DNA of 64,000 bases from CAVRXZ01 sp963773035 (GCA_963773035.1 CAVYZX010000004.1:644300-708299), one strand, 5' to 3'; shown: positions 8,337 through 17,236, numbered from the stretch's first letter. Program-made: numbers and translations. Notes: generated by a model from the sequence alone, not told the origin.

Positions 8337-10100
8337 TCACACGCTTTGAATGGTGCGCATCAGATCGACGAGCCCGTGCCCTTCGAAGTAACGTTCGCGG
8401 CCAAGCGAGGTGGCGTTCTCGAGGAAGAGGCGCTTCACCTCCTCCGGCCGCTGGATGAACTCTCGCCGAATGGAAAGGAATGCGGCAATCGCGCCGGAAA
8501 CGTGCGGCGCCGCCATGCTCGTCCCGCTGTCATCGATGTAAGCCGTGGTGCCGTCGACGTCCAATTTCATCTTTTCGCACTTCGAGCGCGCCGCACAGGA
8601 GGTGATGCGCTCGCCTGGCGCGACGAGGTCCGGCTTGAGCCGGCCGTCGCCGGTCGGGCCCTTCGACGAAAAATATGAGACGCCGTAGGTATGCGGCGCG
8701 TCGCGATGAGTGGAGCCGACGGTGATCGCGAGCGCCGAGTTGCCCGGATCGTTGATGGTATTCGACAGGCCCACCATCGTCGTGCGCTGCTGCGCGCTCA
8801 CGTTCCCGTACCCGGTATTGCCTGCGGCCACGACGACCACTACGCCACTCCGGACGAGCCGATCGACTTCGACGCAGAGAGGGCTTTGCCCGCAGGCGAA
8901 CATCTGAGCGTCGAAGTCGTAGCCGATGCTCAGGTTCACGCCATGAATGCGCAACAGCTTCGGGTCGTCGTTCATACGCTCCCGGATGTAGACGAGGGCC
9001 CGCATGACGTCGCTCACACGGCCTTCACCCGACTCGTCGATGACCTTCAGGCTCACGAGCAGGCATTCTGGAGCGACGCCGTGCAGCGCGTCAGGGCCTG
9101 GAACGTCGCGACGCATCGGCGACTTGGCCGCGAATACGCGATCGCCTTCCTGGTCGGCCTCGAAGACCTGCTCGAACACCGCGTACCGAACGTCGCTGGC
9201 GGCGGCGTCCTTGGTCGGACTCGCCGCAACACCACCCTCGTTCGCCGCGCGGTTCGGCAGCGGCGCCTGAATCGACTTGCCCGGCAATCGACCGGCGATG
9301 ATTCCAGCGACCTGCGTGCCGTGACCCAGCCGATCGACGAGCGCTTGCTTCTGCGCCCTGGCGTCATGTTCGCGCTGGCGGGTGTCCTTCATTTGCTCGA
9401 AGGCCTTTGCATCCATGTTCGCCGGGGGGTCGCCGATCGGCTCCATCTCGAGCGTAAAGTCGTAGTGGAGTTCGACGACATCAGGGTGGTAGATCGTGCT
9501 CGACCGTGGATCGTCCTTCGACCCGAAGTGCCGGTGTTCGCCGTCGATCCCCGAATCGATGACGGCCCAGGCGATTCCAGAACCGGTCGCCGCGTACGAG
9601 CGGAACGCGGCGTCGGCCTTGACTGTGGCAATCGATCGATCGATCAACAGCTTCACGCGGAAGTCCGGCCACAGTTTGTAGATCACGCGACGGCTCGGTT
9701 CTCGGGCCGCCACCTGGTCGTCCGCCGAGACCAGCTTGCGCCATTGTTCCACGCTCATCCAGCACTTGAAGTAGCTCTTCGAAATTTCGATGGGAGGGTG
9801 CTCCGCCACGAACTCCTTGCCTAATTGCTTCTCGTAGAGCTCCCGGAAGGCAATCGACGCCGCGTGAAGGCCACCTCGGTATTTGATATTCAGCTCGACC
9901 ATGTAACGGCCCGGCTTGTCGTCTTCGGGAGGAACGCCGACCTCCGCTCGACGAACGGGATCATTCAGGACCGGCGGGACAACACCACGCCCTATCACCG
10001 AAAGAAGATCGGGCTCAGGATTTGAGCTCGGGTCTTGACGTGGTTTGCGGTTCCGATCTGGTTCTGACTTCGAAGGCTTGCGACGTTTCCGATCAGCCAT
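8337..10100 (-). CDS. S8 (subtilisin-like) serine peptidase without signal peptide
   Basis: 587 aa from the ATG at 10100 (GGAG seven bases upstream; a GTG directly before it is the alternative). The catalytic triad is complete: Asp182 in AWAVIDSGID, His260 in DRLGHGTQVAGIIAG and Ser528 in GTSMAAPHVSG. The oxyanion Asn is probably in VVVVAAGNTGYGN. Residues 1-60 are basic and Pro-rich. Residues 65-150 form an N-terminal domain resembling a prodomain or substrate-recognition module (YMVELNIKYRGGLHAASIAF). No secretion signal is visible, so it is likely cytosolic. Long loops lie between the His and Ser blocks. It is followed by the alpha/beta-hydrolase gene; the pair may form a protease/esterase effector unit. 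Confidence 0.85.
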   Translation of the reverse strand: MADRKRRKPSKSEPDRNRKPRQDPSSNPEPDLLSVIGRGVVPPVLNDPVRRAEVGVPPEDDKPGRYMVELNIKYRGGLHAASIAFRELYEKQLGKEFVAEHPPIEISKSYFKCWMSVEQWRKLVSADDQVAAREPSRRVIYKLWPDFRVKLLIDRSIATVKADAAFRSYAATGSGIAWAVIDSGIDGEHRHFGSKDDPRSSTIYHPDVVELHYDFTLEMEPIGDPPANMDAKAFEQMKDTRQREHDARAQKQALVDRLGHGTQVAGIIAGRLPGKSIQAPLPNRAANEGGVAASPTKDAAASDVRYAVFEQVFEADQEGDRVFAAKSPMRRDVPGPDALHGVAPECLLVSLKVIDESGEGRVSDVMRALVYIRERMNDDPKLLRIHGVNLSIGYDFDAQMFACGQSPLCVEVDRLVRSGVVVVVAAGNTGYGNVSAQQRTTMVGLSNTINDPGNSALAITVGSTHRDAPHTYGVSYFSSKGPTGDGRLKPDLVAPGERITSCAARSKCEKMKLDVDGTTAYIDDSGTSMAAPHVSGAIAAFLSIRREFIQRPEEVKRLFLENATSLGRERYFEGHGLVDLMRTIQSV

Positions 10101-10187
10101 CACATGTCTCCAACGACCTCACGAGAGGCGGCCAATGGTAAGACTGCGTGACGACTGGGATCAAGTTCGAACGGCGCGCGATGCGAT

Positions 10188-10619
10188 CTATCCGCTCTGA
10201 CGTCGAAACGGCAGGATGTCGCGCAGCCGCGTCTCGCGAAGGTATAAACCTCCCCACGCCATCAGGGCGACGTAGATCGGGAAGAGCGTGTGGCTCAACA
10301 GCGGATTGCCGACGCGCACGTGGGTGGCAATCGCACCACCGAGGTACCCGGTCAACAGGATCGCGCCCAGGACGGACGTGCCCGGCACCAGATAGAGCGC
10401 CAGACAGGCGAGCTCGATCACACCAATCCAGCGCACGGTGCCGGCCGGATAGCCGAGCTCCGTTGTTCCTTGAACGGCCGGTGCCAACATGAGCACTTTC
10501 AGAACCGTGTCGAAGGCCAGGAACAGCGCGACGAGCCCGGTAAGGACGTAGGCGACTATCGGTCTCTTCTTCACGACCGATCGCGTGGCCGCGGAGGATG
10601 CGATGTGAGATGTGGTCAT
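10188..10619 (-). CDS. DoxX-like membrane protein
   Basis: 143 aa. Four hydrophobic helices are visible (IVAYVLTGLVALFLAFDTV; WIGVIELACLALYLV; LGAILLTGYLGGAIATHV; LFPIYVALMAWGGLYL), with the conserved GAxxATH-like segment of the DoxX-like family. I prefer the ATG at 10619 (MTTSHIASS) to the in-frame start 15 bases upstream. It is the last gene of a DoxX - AraC regulator - DoxX-like operon. The family is often linked to quinone or thiosulfate redox stress, but the role here is unknown. Confidence 0.75.
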   Translation of the reverse strand: MTTSHIASSAATRSVVKKRPIVAYVLTGLVALFLAFDTVLKVLMLAPAVQGTTELGYPAGTVRWIGVIELACLALYLVPGTSVLGAILLTGYLGGAIATHVRVGNPLLSHTLFPIYVALMAWGGLYLRETRLRDILPFRRQSG

Positions 10620-10645
10620 AGCCTCTACCCACACGCATCATAGAT

Positions 10646-11356
10646 TCACGGAAGGAGGGTTGTTTTGTATAAAAACGACAGCTGCTGTCGCCCTCGAACA
10701 ATCTCTGCCGGCGTTTGTCCGATGAAATGTTTCAGGGACCTCGTGAGATGTGCTTGATCGAAATACCCGGCTTCGTGCACGACGTCGAGAATGCAGACGC
10801 CGTGCTTCAGCTGATTGGTTGCATATCGGGCGCGTTCGATTTGACGAGCCCGGCAATAGCTCAGGCCGGTTGTCCGCAGAAAGTGCCGTTGTGTAGATCG
10901 GCGGGACAATGCTTCCGGTTCACCGCGCACAACCGCGTCAACGACGGGGTCACGCGCGATGAGTTCTTTCTGCACAAGCCGGGTCACAAAGGCCTCCGCG
11001 TTCACGAAGTCGGGGTATTCCCACGCCGAGCCGTCGAGCCAGAACGACCGACTCGTTGCGGCCGGAAGCGTTACATCCTTTCGATCGCGGAGAAGGCCCG
11101 GGGCGAGCTGCGGCATGAACGTGCCGAGCTTGAAGCGGATGCCCAACCACTCGCCTTCTGCGGGACAATCGGCCGTCGTGGCCTTCGTCTCTGGGCCACG
11201 AATCGTGAGGAACGTTCTGCCCCTGAGCCGCGTCACAGCCATCTCGAAACGGCTGGCGGCGATTGAAAGAAAAGCGCCGCCGCGCTCGCTATGAGCGCGC
11301 CAGACCCTTTCAACAAACGGTGAGTCCGAGAGCCTCTCTTCAAGAAAGAGGAACAT
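10646..11356 (-). CDS. AraC-family transcriptional regulator
   Basis: 236 aa from the ATG at 11356 (GAGGGG upstream, ten bases after the preceding DoxX stop). The C-terminal 100 residues are a double helix-turn-helix: STQRHFLRTTGLSYCRARQI, then DVVHEAGYFDQAHLTRSLKH with the AraC signature GQTPAEI. The N-terminal 130 residues are an unassigned sensor region. It is sandwiched between two DoxX genes in the same orientation, so regulation of this membrane-protein pair is the simplest inference. Confidence 0.85.
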   Translation of the reverse strand: MFLFLEERLSDSPFVERVWRAHSERGGAFLSIAASRFEMAVTRLRGRTFLTIRGPETKATTADCPAEGEWLGIRFKLGTFMPQLAPGLLRDRKDVTLPAATSRSFWLDGSAWEYPDFVNAEAFVTRLVQKELIARDPVVDAVVRGEPEALSRRSTQRHFLRTTGLSYCRARQIERARYATNQLKHGVCILDVVHEAGYFDQAHLTRSLKHFIGQTPAEIVRGRQQLSFLYKTTLLP

Positions 11357-11366
11357 TCGATCCCCT

Positions 11367-11750
11367 CTAAGTCGGCTGGTGGCGCAGCACGATCGGCATG
11401 ACCTTCCAACGCATATATCCGACGAATGCAAGCAGAACCAAGAGAATAGCGGTTGTAATCGCCGAACTGACTTCACCGCGGTTCGTATGAAGGATGGTGG
11501 CGCCGATCATCACGACGATCAGCCCCGCGGCGGCACAGGAGATGAGCCAGGGCATGATGCGCGTGATACCTGGCAGCGTAAGTCCGAATGCGCCCAGCAC
11601 TTCAGCCACGCCGAGAAAAATGCGGAAACCCGGCGAGACCACTTCGTTCATCAGCTCCAGCATGTTCGCCGGGGGGAAAAGAAACAGTAGACCGTGCGCC
11701 AGAAAGGCGAGGGCCAGCAAAACCTGAAGGATCCAGAGTATGAGGTTCAT
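11367..11750 (-). CDS. DoxX family membrane protein
   Basis: 127 aa from the ATG at 11750. Four transmembrane helices: ILWILQVLLALAFLAHGLLF, FLGVAEVLGAFGLTLPGI, WLISCAAAGLIVVMIGATIL and AITTAILLVLLAFVGYM, with the DoxX consensus GVAEVLGAFGL. First gene of the three-gene operon with the AraC regulator and the second DoxX-like protein. Its promoter must share the 24-base gap with the divergent kinase gene at 11775. Confidence 0.8.
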   Translation of the reverse strand: MNLILWILQVLLALAFLAHGLLFLFPPANMLELMNEVVSPGFRIFLGVAEVLGAFGLTLPGITRIMPWLISCAAAGLIVVMIGATILHTNRGEVSSAITTAILLVLLAFVGYMRWKVMPIVLRHQPT

Positions 11751-11774
11751 CTCTATATAGTACGTTTCTTTGTC

Positions 11775-12932
11775 ATGTACTCGACATCTGCCACGACGCG
11801 CACAGTGCGGTCGGCTCAGCTGCGAACGCATCGCGCAAGACATCTGCTGTCGCCGGCGCAGGTGATCGCCAGTCCGGAAACTCAGCTTCAATACCGAATC
11901 GAGCGGCTCCTCGGCGAAGGCGGCTTCGGCCAGGTCTATCTCGCCACCCGACTCGGCCGCTCAGCCGTTGTACCGGAGGTCGTCTGCATCAAGGCCAGCC
12001 TGCGGATCGATGGGTGGCTGCGCGAGGCGTATTTCGGCCAACTCCTCGACGGACACCCTCGCGCGATTCGCGTGTTCGATCGATTCCCGTTGATGCCCGC
12101 CAACGGCGAGGTGCTCTACTGCCTGACGCTCGAGTACGCGCGTCACGGAGATCTGAGCACCTTCCTCTCGAATGCCCGGAAGGGATGGTCCGAAAGGCTC
12201 GCCCGGCGCGAGATCGCAGGAATCCTCGAGGTGCTCGGCAAGCTCCATCGAGGACAGACGCTCCATCGCGACCTGACGCCGCTCAACGTCTTCGTCTGCG
12301 ACGGCCGCCGGTTGAAACTCGGCGACTTCGGGATCGTTCGACAGCAAAGCGACACCCGTGGAATCACCGCGCGCACCATGAACGCGTTGACCGCGCCGAG
12401 CGACATCCTCGCACGCGCCGTCCCGAAGTGGCAGGCGCGCGACGATGTGTATCAGGTCGGACAGCTGCTGGGAATGTTAATCAAGGGAGATGCACGCGTG
12501 CGCATTCGCCCACACGAAGTCCGCCGGCTGTCGTGTACCGATCACCTCAAGGAGATTGTCTACCGCTGCATCGGCGAGCGGCGGAAGCGGTACGAGAGCG
12601 CCGACGAAATGATCGACGCGCTCGTGAATCCTCCCGCCCCGTTGAAGGCCGGCGTCCTCCGTTCGCTCAAAGGCGTCCACCTCACGTTCACCGGCATCCT
12701 GAGCAAGCGCCGCAGCGAAGCCATTCGAGCCGCACGTCGAGCAGGCGCGTTCGTTCACAGCGGGCCGTCACGGCTGACGACGGTCATCGTTCGTGGACGC
12801 CCGAATCCGCTCCAGGCCGCCGGCCGCGATGCGGGCCTGAAGCTGATGGAGATCAAGCGTCTGCGCGAGAAGGGCCATCGGATCACGCTGCTCGACGAGC
12901 GGCGTTTCTGGCGCCTCGCCGTCAGCCGTTGA
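11775..12932 (+). CDS. Ser/Thr protein kinase fused to a C-terminal BRCT-like domain
   Basis: 385 aa from the ATG at 11775. The kinase domain spans about 40-270: glycine loop GEGGFGQVY (47-55), probable catalytic Lys in VVCIKASLR, catalytic loop LHRDLTPLNVFV (HRD and Asn intact) and LGDFGIVRQ (DFG). An APE motif is not evident. After a linker, residues about 298-385 have the layout of a BRCT domain: LKGVHLTFTGILSKRR, EAIRAARRAGAFVHSGPS, LTTVIVRGRPN, and a C-terminal helix ending DERRFWRLA. BRCT domains mediate DNA-repair contacts and phosphopeptide binding. No transmembrane segment, so it is cytosolic. Divergent from the DoxX operon. The kinase call is firm; BRCT is by pattern. Confidence 0.8.
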   Translation: MYSTSATTRTVRSAQLRTHRARHLLSPAQVIASPETQLQYRIERLLGEGGFGQVYLATRLGRSAVVPEVVCIKASLRIDGWLREAYFGQLLDGHPRAIRVFDRFPLMPANGEVLYCLTLEYARHGDLSTFLSNARKGWSERLARREIAGILEVLGKLHRGQTLHRDLTPLNVFVCDGRRLKLGDFGIVRQQSDTRGITARTMNALTAPSDILARAVPKWQARDDVYQVGQLLGMLIKGDARVRIRPHEVRRLSCTDHLKEIVYRCIGERRKRYESADEMIDALVNPPAPLKAGVLRSLKGVHLTFTGILSKRRSEAIRAARRAGAFVHSGPSRLTTVIVRGRPNPLQAAGRDAGLKLMEIKRLREKGHRITLLDERRFWRLAVSR

Positions 12933-12945
12933 CTCGAGCCATCCG

Positions 12946-14212
12946 CTATTTCAACCCCTTACAGTTTGCGTAGTAGGTCACGGTGGCAGCCCAATCGGAA
13001 AAGATCCCCCTGATGCCGACGTCCTGCGCGAGTACGTCCAGAAGGTTGTAGACGTCGCCGTCGCGCTTTATCGCCGAGCCGATGTTCTGATAGTAGAAGT
13101 CGGTGGTTCCTCCAGCGATGATTCCGGATCGCTCGAGTGTCCAGGTGATGATGTCGAGGCCGGCGCTCTTGACGTCCTTCGCGTACTGCGTGGGCACGAT
13201 TCGACCGGAAGGATCGAGTTCCACCAGCGCGAACATCGGCGGACCGACGATGTTGATCCCCGCTTGTTTGTAGCCGACAAGCTCCGCCAGGTTGGGCAGG
13301 TCCGCCTGAACGTTTGCATCATCGAGGTAGACCGCCTGGCTGCCGAACTCCGGCTCGTTGTTGATCCAATATAGGATGTCGTTCTTGTTGAAGGATTGCG
13401 GAAACACGCGGCGGGGGTTGACGCCGGCCGCCTTGTACTCATCAATCATTTTCTGAGCATAAGCTGCCTGCGTGAAGCCGTTGAACGGCATCGTCTCGCT
13501 GGGCACCTTGAGCTCCGGCGTCATCTTCACGCCGAGCTTCTTGAACAATTCGATGCTCTCTTTGTGGGTCAGCAGATGCCCGCTACTTGGACCGGCAAAG
13601 AGATCCGTTCGGAAGGGGGGCGTACCGCCAAGGAACTCCTGCGGCGTCAAGGCGCGCGGATTGGAGGCGTCCATCTTCCCTCTCAAGGTCTTGAACTCTG
13701 CGAGCGTGAGATCGCTCGTCCGACACTCCGCTGAAGCAGGGATGAGATCGCCCGTCGGTCCAAACCGCGCGGGCGTGAAAGGCTTGGTGCACTTGCTGGC
13801 GAGCGGAGTAACCAGGATGTTCGTAGTGGTGTGCAGATCGTTCTGTGCATGGCGGCACACGAGTTCCAGGTCCTTGGTGAAGGTCACGTCGCATTCGACG
13901 ATGCCCGCACCCATGCGCGCTCCGGCTTGATACGCCTCCACCGTATGCTCGGGGAACTGCAGCGCGGCACCGCGATGCCCGATCGAAAAGTCGGTCTTCT
14001 TGAACGGGCCGTCCGCACAACTCAGCAGTTCTCGCTTCAGGCGGCGTTTCCTGCATGTCGTTGACGAGAAAGAACGGACGGGGTCCCAGTTGAATGCTCT
14101 CGCGGTCGTCGTGAGAATGCTTGAACCACTCCTGGTCGGCTTGGACAGCAGCAAGGCTGCCGGCCACACTGATCGCAACGGTAAGGGCCAGAGTCACGAG
14201 GCGATGGTGCAT
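12946..14212 (-). CDS. Secreted glycerophosphodiester phosphodiesterase (frameshifted)
   Basis: The mature sequence is a GDPD TIM barrel: FSIGHRGAALQFPEHT (HR with downstream E), IVECDVTFTKD (ExD), LVCRHAQNDLH and MTPELKVPS, and it ends GIFSDW. It hydrolyses glycerophosphodiesters to glycerol-3-phosphate and an alcohol. The signal peptide lies in another frame: MHHRLVTLALTVAISVAG from the ATG at 14212, continuing to FFLVNDMQETPP. Conserved sequence then resumes one base later as LKRELLSCADGPF near 14050. The total span is 3n+1 bases, consistent with one inserted base (probably a C). Either a sequencing error or a recent inactivation. It lies downstream of a PhoX-like gene, suggesting organic phosphate scavenging. 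Confidence 0.75.
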
Positions 14213-14379
14213 GGGGTCGCTCCTCTCTGCGAATCGCGAATCATGAGATGTGCGCGGACGCACCGCGCGGCCACGCGAGACGAATCGTAGGGTTCGGATG
14301 TGACGAATCAGCTGCGAGGTTGAATCAGCCGTTGAAAGAAACTTGCGCGCGGACGTAACGCCTCGGCGCAACGACGTGA

Positions 14380-14420
14380 GCGAGAGCGGGCCGAGTCGTA
14401 CGAGCTCGGCCGGCTCTCGC
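14380..14420. terminator. Strong hairpin downstream of phoX-like gene
   Basis: GCGAGAGCGGGCCGAG pairs with CTCGGCCGGCTCTCGC around an eight-base loop, with one G/G mismatch. It begins eight bases after the stop of the phosphatase gene on the minus strand. No U-tract follows on either strand, so it may act with Rho or as an mRNA-stabilising stem. Confidence 0.5.
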
Positions 14421-14427
14421 CATTGTC

Positions 14428-16059
14428 TTATCTGCGCTCGACGATCTCGAAAATCTGATTGAGCCCGTGCTGCTCGGTTACGAACGAGCGAGCGGGTGTT
14501 GGATCAACATGGGCTCCCGGCCCGCCGAAGAAGACCTGACGAAACGGCAATTTCGACAGATCCGGTTTGGAAGGATCGCGCCGGCCGAGAAGCCCGGCGA
14601 TCGATGCGGCCCCCTGAGAAACGATCATTCCGGTTGGCTCGTTGTCTTCATCGGTTGCCGTGGCGTCTCGACCGAGCGCCAGCAGCCGCTTCGGCTTGCT
14701 CTCACGCCCCACCACATCGAACGCCCAGACCGAATCGAGCTTGTCTAGCTGGTCGTGAAGCATGTCCCCACGGTCCTCGGTCACGAGGAGCGTCTCATCG
14801 TCTGCAAACGACATGTTGTCGAACGAGGCGTGGTCGGCATCGCCCAGAACCGAGATCTGAATCGAACCGACCGGGGTCGACGAGGGAAAATGCACGCGAA
14901 AGATTGATCCCCACGCCCCTCGCGCGGCCAACTCGGGCTGATTGCCCGCGTTCGCGTCGGTGTCGCCCGTGGGACAGAAGAAGAACGTGGTGAAGTTGGA
15001 ACCGGGAAGGAACTTCGCGTTTTCCGGTCGCTTGAATGGCGTCGCCTTCTTCATTTTGCCGAGTGCGTTTGCGTCGAAATCATCGAAGCCGTCGGTATTC
15101 GTGTCGTGGAGCAGCGCCCAGGTCACCGGATACGATGTTCCCAGCGTGTAGAGCTTCAGTTGCGCGTCGGAGAACGTGTCGCCAACAGGGTCGGCGGAGT
15201 TGAAGACGATCGGCGTGCCGTCAATCCATACCTGCAGCCCAAAGAGCTGACCCCCGAGACCGAGATCATTCTTGTCGTAAGGCTCGAAGCGGTAGACGAA
15301 GGAGTTCGGTTGTCGAGCGGTCTTTGAACTTCCCGGGTCGCCCTGCACCACATTGACCGTGGTGCCGCCCACGTCTTCAATGAGCAACAAGTTGCCCTTG
15401 TCATCCGGAATGACGCCTTCGTAGCCAGCTTTGCCGACGATGCCGTTGAGCTTGCGAATCTGAGGCGGCCAGCCCGGCGTGATCTCGACGACACCACCGT
15501 TAGTGCCGGCTTCCATTGTGAACAAGAGCGTGCGTGTGAAGGGATCCCAAGCGGAGCCGTCCAACGAGTTGAACCCGGTGAGCTGAGTCGTCGCGTCGAC
15601 AGGCGTCAGCAATGTGATTCGATGAGCCGGGTCGAGGACATCGAGGTTGATGCGGCTGATATACGCCAAGTTACCGGCGTTCTCGTGGCCTTGATACAGA
15701 AAATGACGGCCATAGTCGTATCCGGCAGTAGGCCCGCCGGGGTTGTGATCGAACACCAGATAGGTGTTTTCATCCGGCTCGGTCCTCGTTTTGTTGGTGT
15801 CGTTCAAGTACCCCAACGTGGTGATGACGCCCGACGGATTCTCCAGTGGATCGGAGCCTTGTGCCACCAGCTGCAGCGCCAAGTTGTTCCCGATCCGGTT
15901 GGGCTGTTCCGATGGAGCAGGCGGATTCGATGGATTCGCTTCCGCCACTGAAAAGATTTGGGGATCGCTCGACCCTCGCAGCACGGGGATCGTTGCAAGG
16001 GAGCCGACGAGCCCTGCGACCAGCGCGGTCGTCCTGCCAAGCTGTTGAACACTGCGCAT
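14428..16059 (-). CDS. PhoX/DUF839-family secreted phosphatase-like protein
   Basis: 543 aa; GGAGG five bases before the ATG. The N-terminal signal region (TTALVAGLVGSLATIPVL) has no obvious twin-arginine, unlike typical PhoX. The protein matches the DUF839/PhoX propeller pattern: TYLVFDHNPGG, LYQGHENAGNLAYISRINLD, LDGSAWDPFTRTLLFTMEAG, GYEGVIPDDKGNLLLIEDVG and LLVTEDRGDMLHDQLD. PhoX enzymes are Ca/Fe-dependent alkaline phosphatases; whether all metal ligands are kept cannot be checked here. The neighbouring glycerophosphodiesterase on the same strand supports a role in phosphate ester scavenging. Divergent from the gene at 16403. Confidence 0.7.
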   Translation of the reverse strand: MRSVQQLGRTTALVAGLVGSLATIPVLRGSSDPQIFSVAEANPSNPPAPSEQPNRIGNNLALQLVAQGSDPLENPSGVITTLGYLNDTNKTRTEPDENTYLVFDHNPGGPTAGYDYGRHFLYQGHENAGNLAYISRINLDVLDPAHRITLLTPVDATTQLTGFNSLDGSAWDPFTRTLLFTMEAGTNGGVVEITPGWPPQIRKLNGIVGKAGYEGVIPDDKGNLLLIEDVGGTTVNVVQGDPGSSKTARQPNSFVYRFEPYDKNDLGLGGQLFGLQVWIDGTPIVFNSADPVGDTFSDAQLKLYTLGTSYPVTWALLHDTNTDGFDDFDANALGKMKKATPFKRPENAKFLPGSNFTTFFFCPTGDTDANAGNQPELAARGAWGSIFRVHFPSSTPVGSIQISVLGDADHASFDNMSFADDETLLVTEDRGDMLHDQLDKLDSVWAFDVVGRESKPKRLLALGRDATATDEDNEPTGMIVSQGAASIAGLLGRRDPSKPDLSKLPFRQVFFGGPGAHVDPTPARSFVTEQHGLNQIFEIVERR

Positions 16060-16402
16060 GTAACCTCCACTGACAGCGCCATGAATGTGTGCCGACGCGC
16101 TGCCGAGACTGGAAGATATGCGGCGCTGGTGTCGCTCCTTTCACGCCTACGCAATCAGTTCGTCATCTTTGAGCGACAGGGCTGCGACAAGTTCGTTGCA
16201 AAGTCATAAGATGCACGCGCGGAGATCGCGCATCGCCAAGGTTGCCTTGGCCCGACGATCTGGACGCAAGCCGACAGACGCGAGATACTTAGCAACTCAT
16301 CTGGAGAGTCGACGCGATTTTCTGTCCGGGATACCACGGACGTGCTAACGTGCTGCTGCTCGCAACCTTGTCATTTCGGCGACTGTTCATTGGAGGTCCG
16401 GT
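16060..16402. other. Divergent intergenic region (no gene seen)
   Basis: 343 bases separate the PhoX-like gene and the secreted protein at 16403. Only short frames without conserved features are present. It should hold two outward promoters. I looked for an E. coli-type Pho box (repeated CTGTCAT) and saw none. A Shine-Dalgarno GGAGG lies at its right end and another at its left end on the opposite strand. Confidence 0.5.
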
Positions 16403-17008
16403 ATGAAGCGCATCGTTCTGTTCGTCGTCAGTGTCATGGCGGTTTCGACCCTCGCGTTGGCGCAAGGGCGGGAGGGTCGTGGCGCGCCGCCGCCGCCGCC
16501 ACCTCCGCTCGAGCCAGGGGCGTCGCAGGCCGATGTCGACAAGGCCCTGCTCGCCGCTCCCGCAAACCTGAAGGATCAGGCGACTGTCATCAAGTGGAAA
16601 CCCGACCAGAAGTACGACACGCTCAGGAAAGGTACGAACCGTCTCGTCTGCTACGATCGCTCGGGCTTTCCGCTACAACAGCCATTCTCGATTGAGTGCA
16701 CCAGCATCGCCAATCTCGATCGAGCCGCCCAGAACTTGAAGATCGAAGCCGCGGGCGGCGACAGGACTAAAGCCCAGGAGATGTTCGACGCGGCGGAGAA
16801 GGACGGAACGCGCGTGAAACCGGAATTCGGGTCGGTGTGGTATCACATCATGGGCCCCGACAAGGACCGCACACGGCCGCACATGACCGTCGCGGTGCCG
16901 GGCGCGACCTCGCAATCGCTGGGACTGCCCGACAATCCGCGCCAAGGCGGCGTGTGGATCATGAATGCAGGCACGACGACGGCCCATCTGATGGTGCCGG
17001 GTGAATAG
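16403..17008 (+). CDS. Secreted hypothetical protein
   Basis: 201 aa. GGAGG lies six bases before the ATG. Clear Sec signal peptide (MKRIVLFVVSVMAVSTLALA, cleavage after ALA). It is followed by a Gly/Pro-rich linker containing a run of seven prolines, then a compact domain with two cysteines (RLVCYDRSG and FSIECTSI), the segment FGSVWYHIMGPDKDR and a C-terminal NAGTTTAHLMVPG. The pattern belongs to a conserved acidobacterial exported family that I cannot name. The IMGPDKD/HLMVPG elements suggest a beta-rich fold. A hairpin follows the stop. Confidence 0.6.
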   Translation: MKRIVLFVVSVMAVSTLALAQGREGRGAPPPPPPPLEPGASQADVDKALLAAPANLKDQATVIKWKPDQKYDTLRKGTNRLVCYDRSGFPLQQPFSIECTSIANLDRAAQNLKIEAAGGDRTKAQEMFDAAEKDGTRVKPEFGSVWYHIMGPDKDRTRPHMTVAVPGATSQSLGLPDNPRQGGVWIMNAGTTTAHLMVPGE

Positions 17009-17032
17009 GTAATCGCTTCGTTCGCTGGTCAA

Positions 17033-17063
17033 CACGCGGGCGACGTGCGCCGCCGCCCGCGTG
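17033..17063. terminator. GC-rich hairpin after the 16403 gene
   Basis: ACGCGGGCG and CGCCCGCGT form a perfect nine-base stem with an 11-base loop, about 25 bases after the stop codon of the preceding gene. No long T-run follows (the next bases are GCCTGCCCAATTGC), so the terminator call is moderate. Confidence 0.45.
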
Positions 17064-17236
17064 CCTGCCCAATTGCTATAGATCTGCGTCTCCGTCCAGG
17101 CGATGCCTGCGACTGCACAGGCCCCCACTTCACAAAAGCTAACTGAACTGTAGAATCAACACCTTCGGGGCGCAGGAAGCGGGCTAAGCCGAGCCGAGCC
17201 GCTCTGAAACGAGCCGCGGGAGCGGTCGAGTAGTTG

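Noticed and set aside
7373..8458. 361-codon frame antisense to the hydrolase gene
   Set aside because: Mirror of the sense-strand codon pattern. The sense strand has catalytic motifs and a Shine-Dalgarno.
8691..9824. 377-codon frame antisense to the subtilase gene
   Set aside because: The sense frame holds a full catalytic triad in order; the antisense product has no recognisable features.
16060..16402. Pho box upstream of the PhoX-like gene
   Set aside because: No pair of CTGTCAT-like repeats at 11-base spacing was found in the intergenic region.
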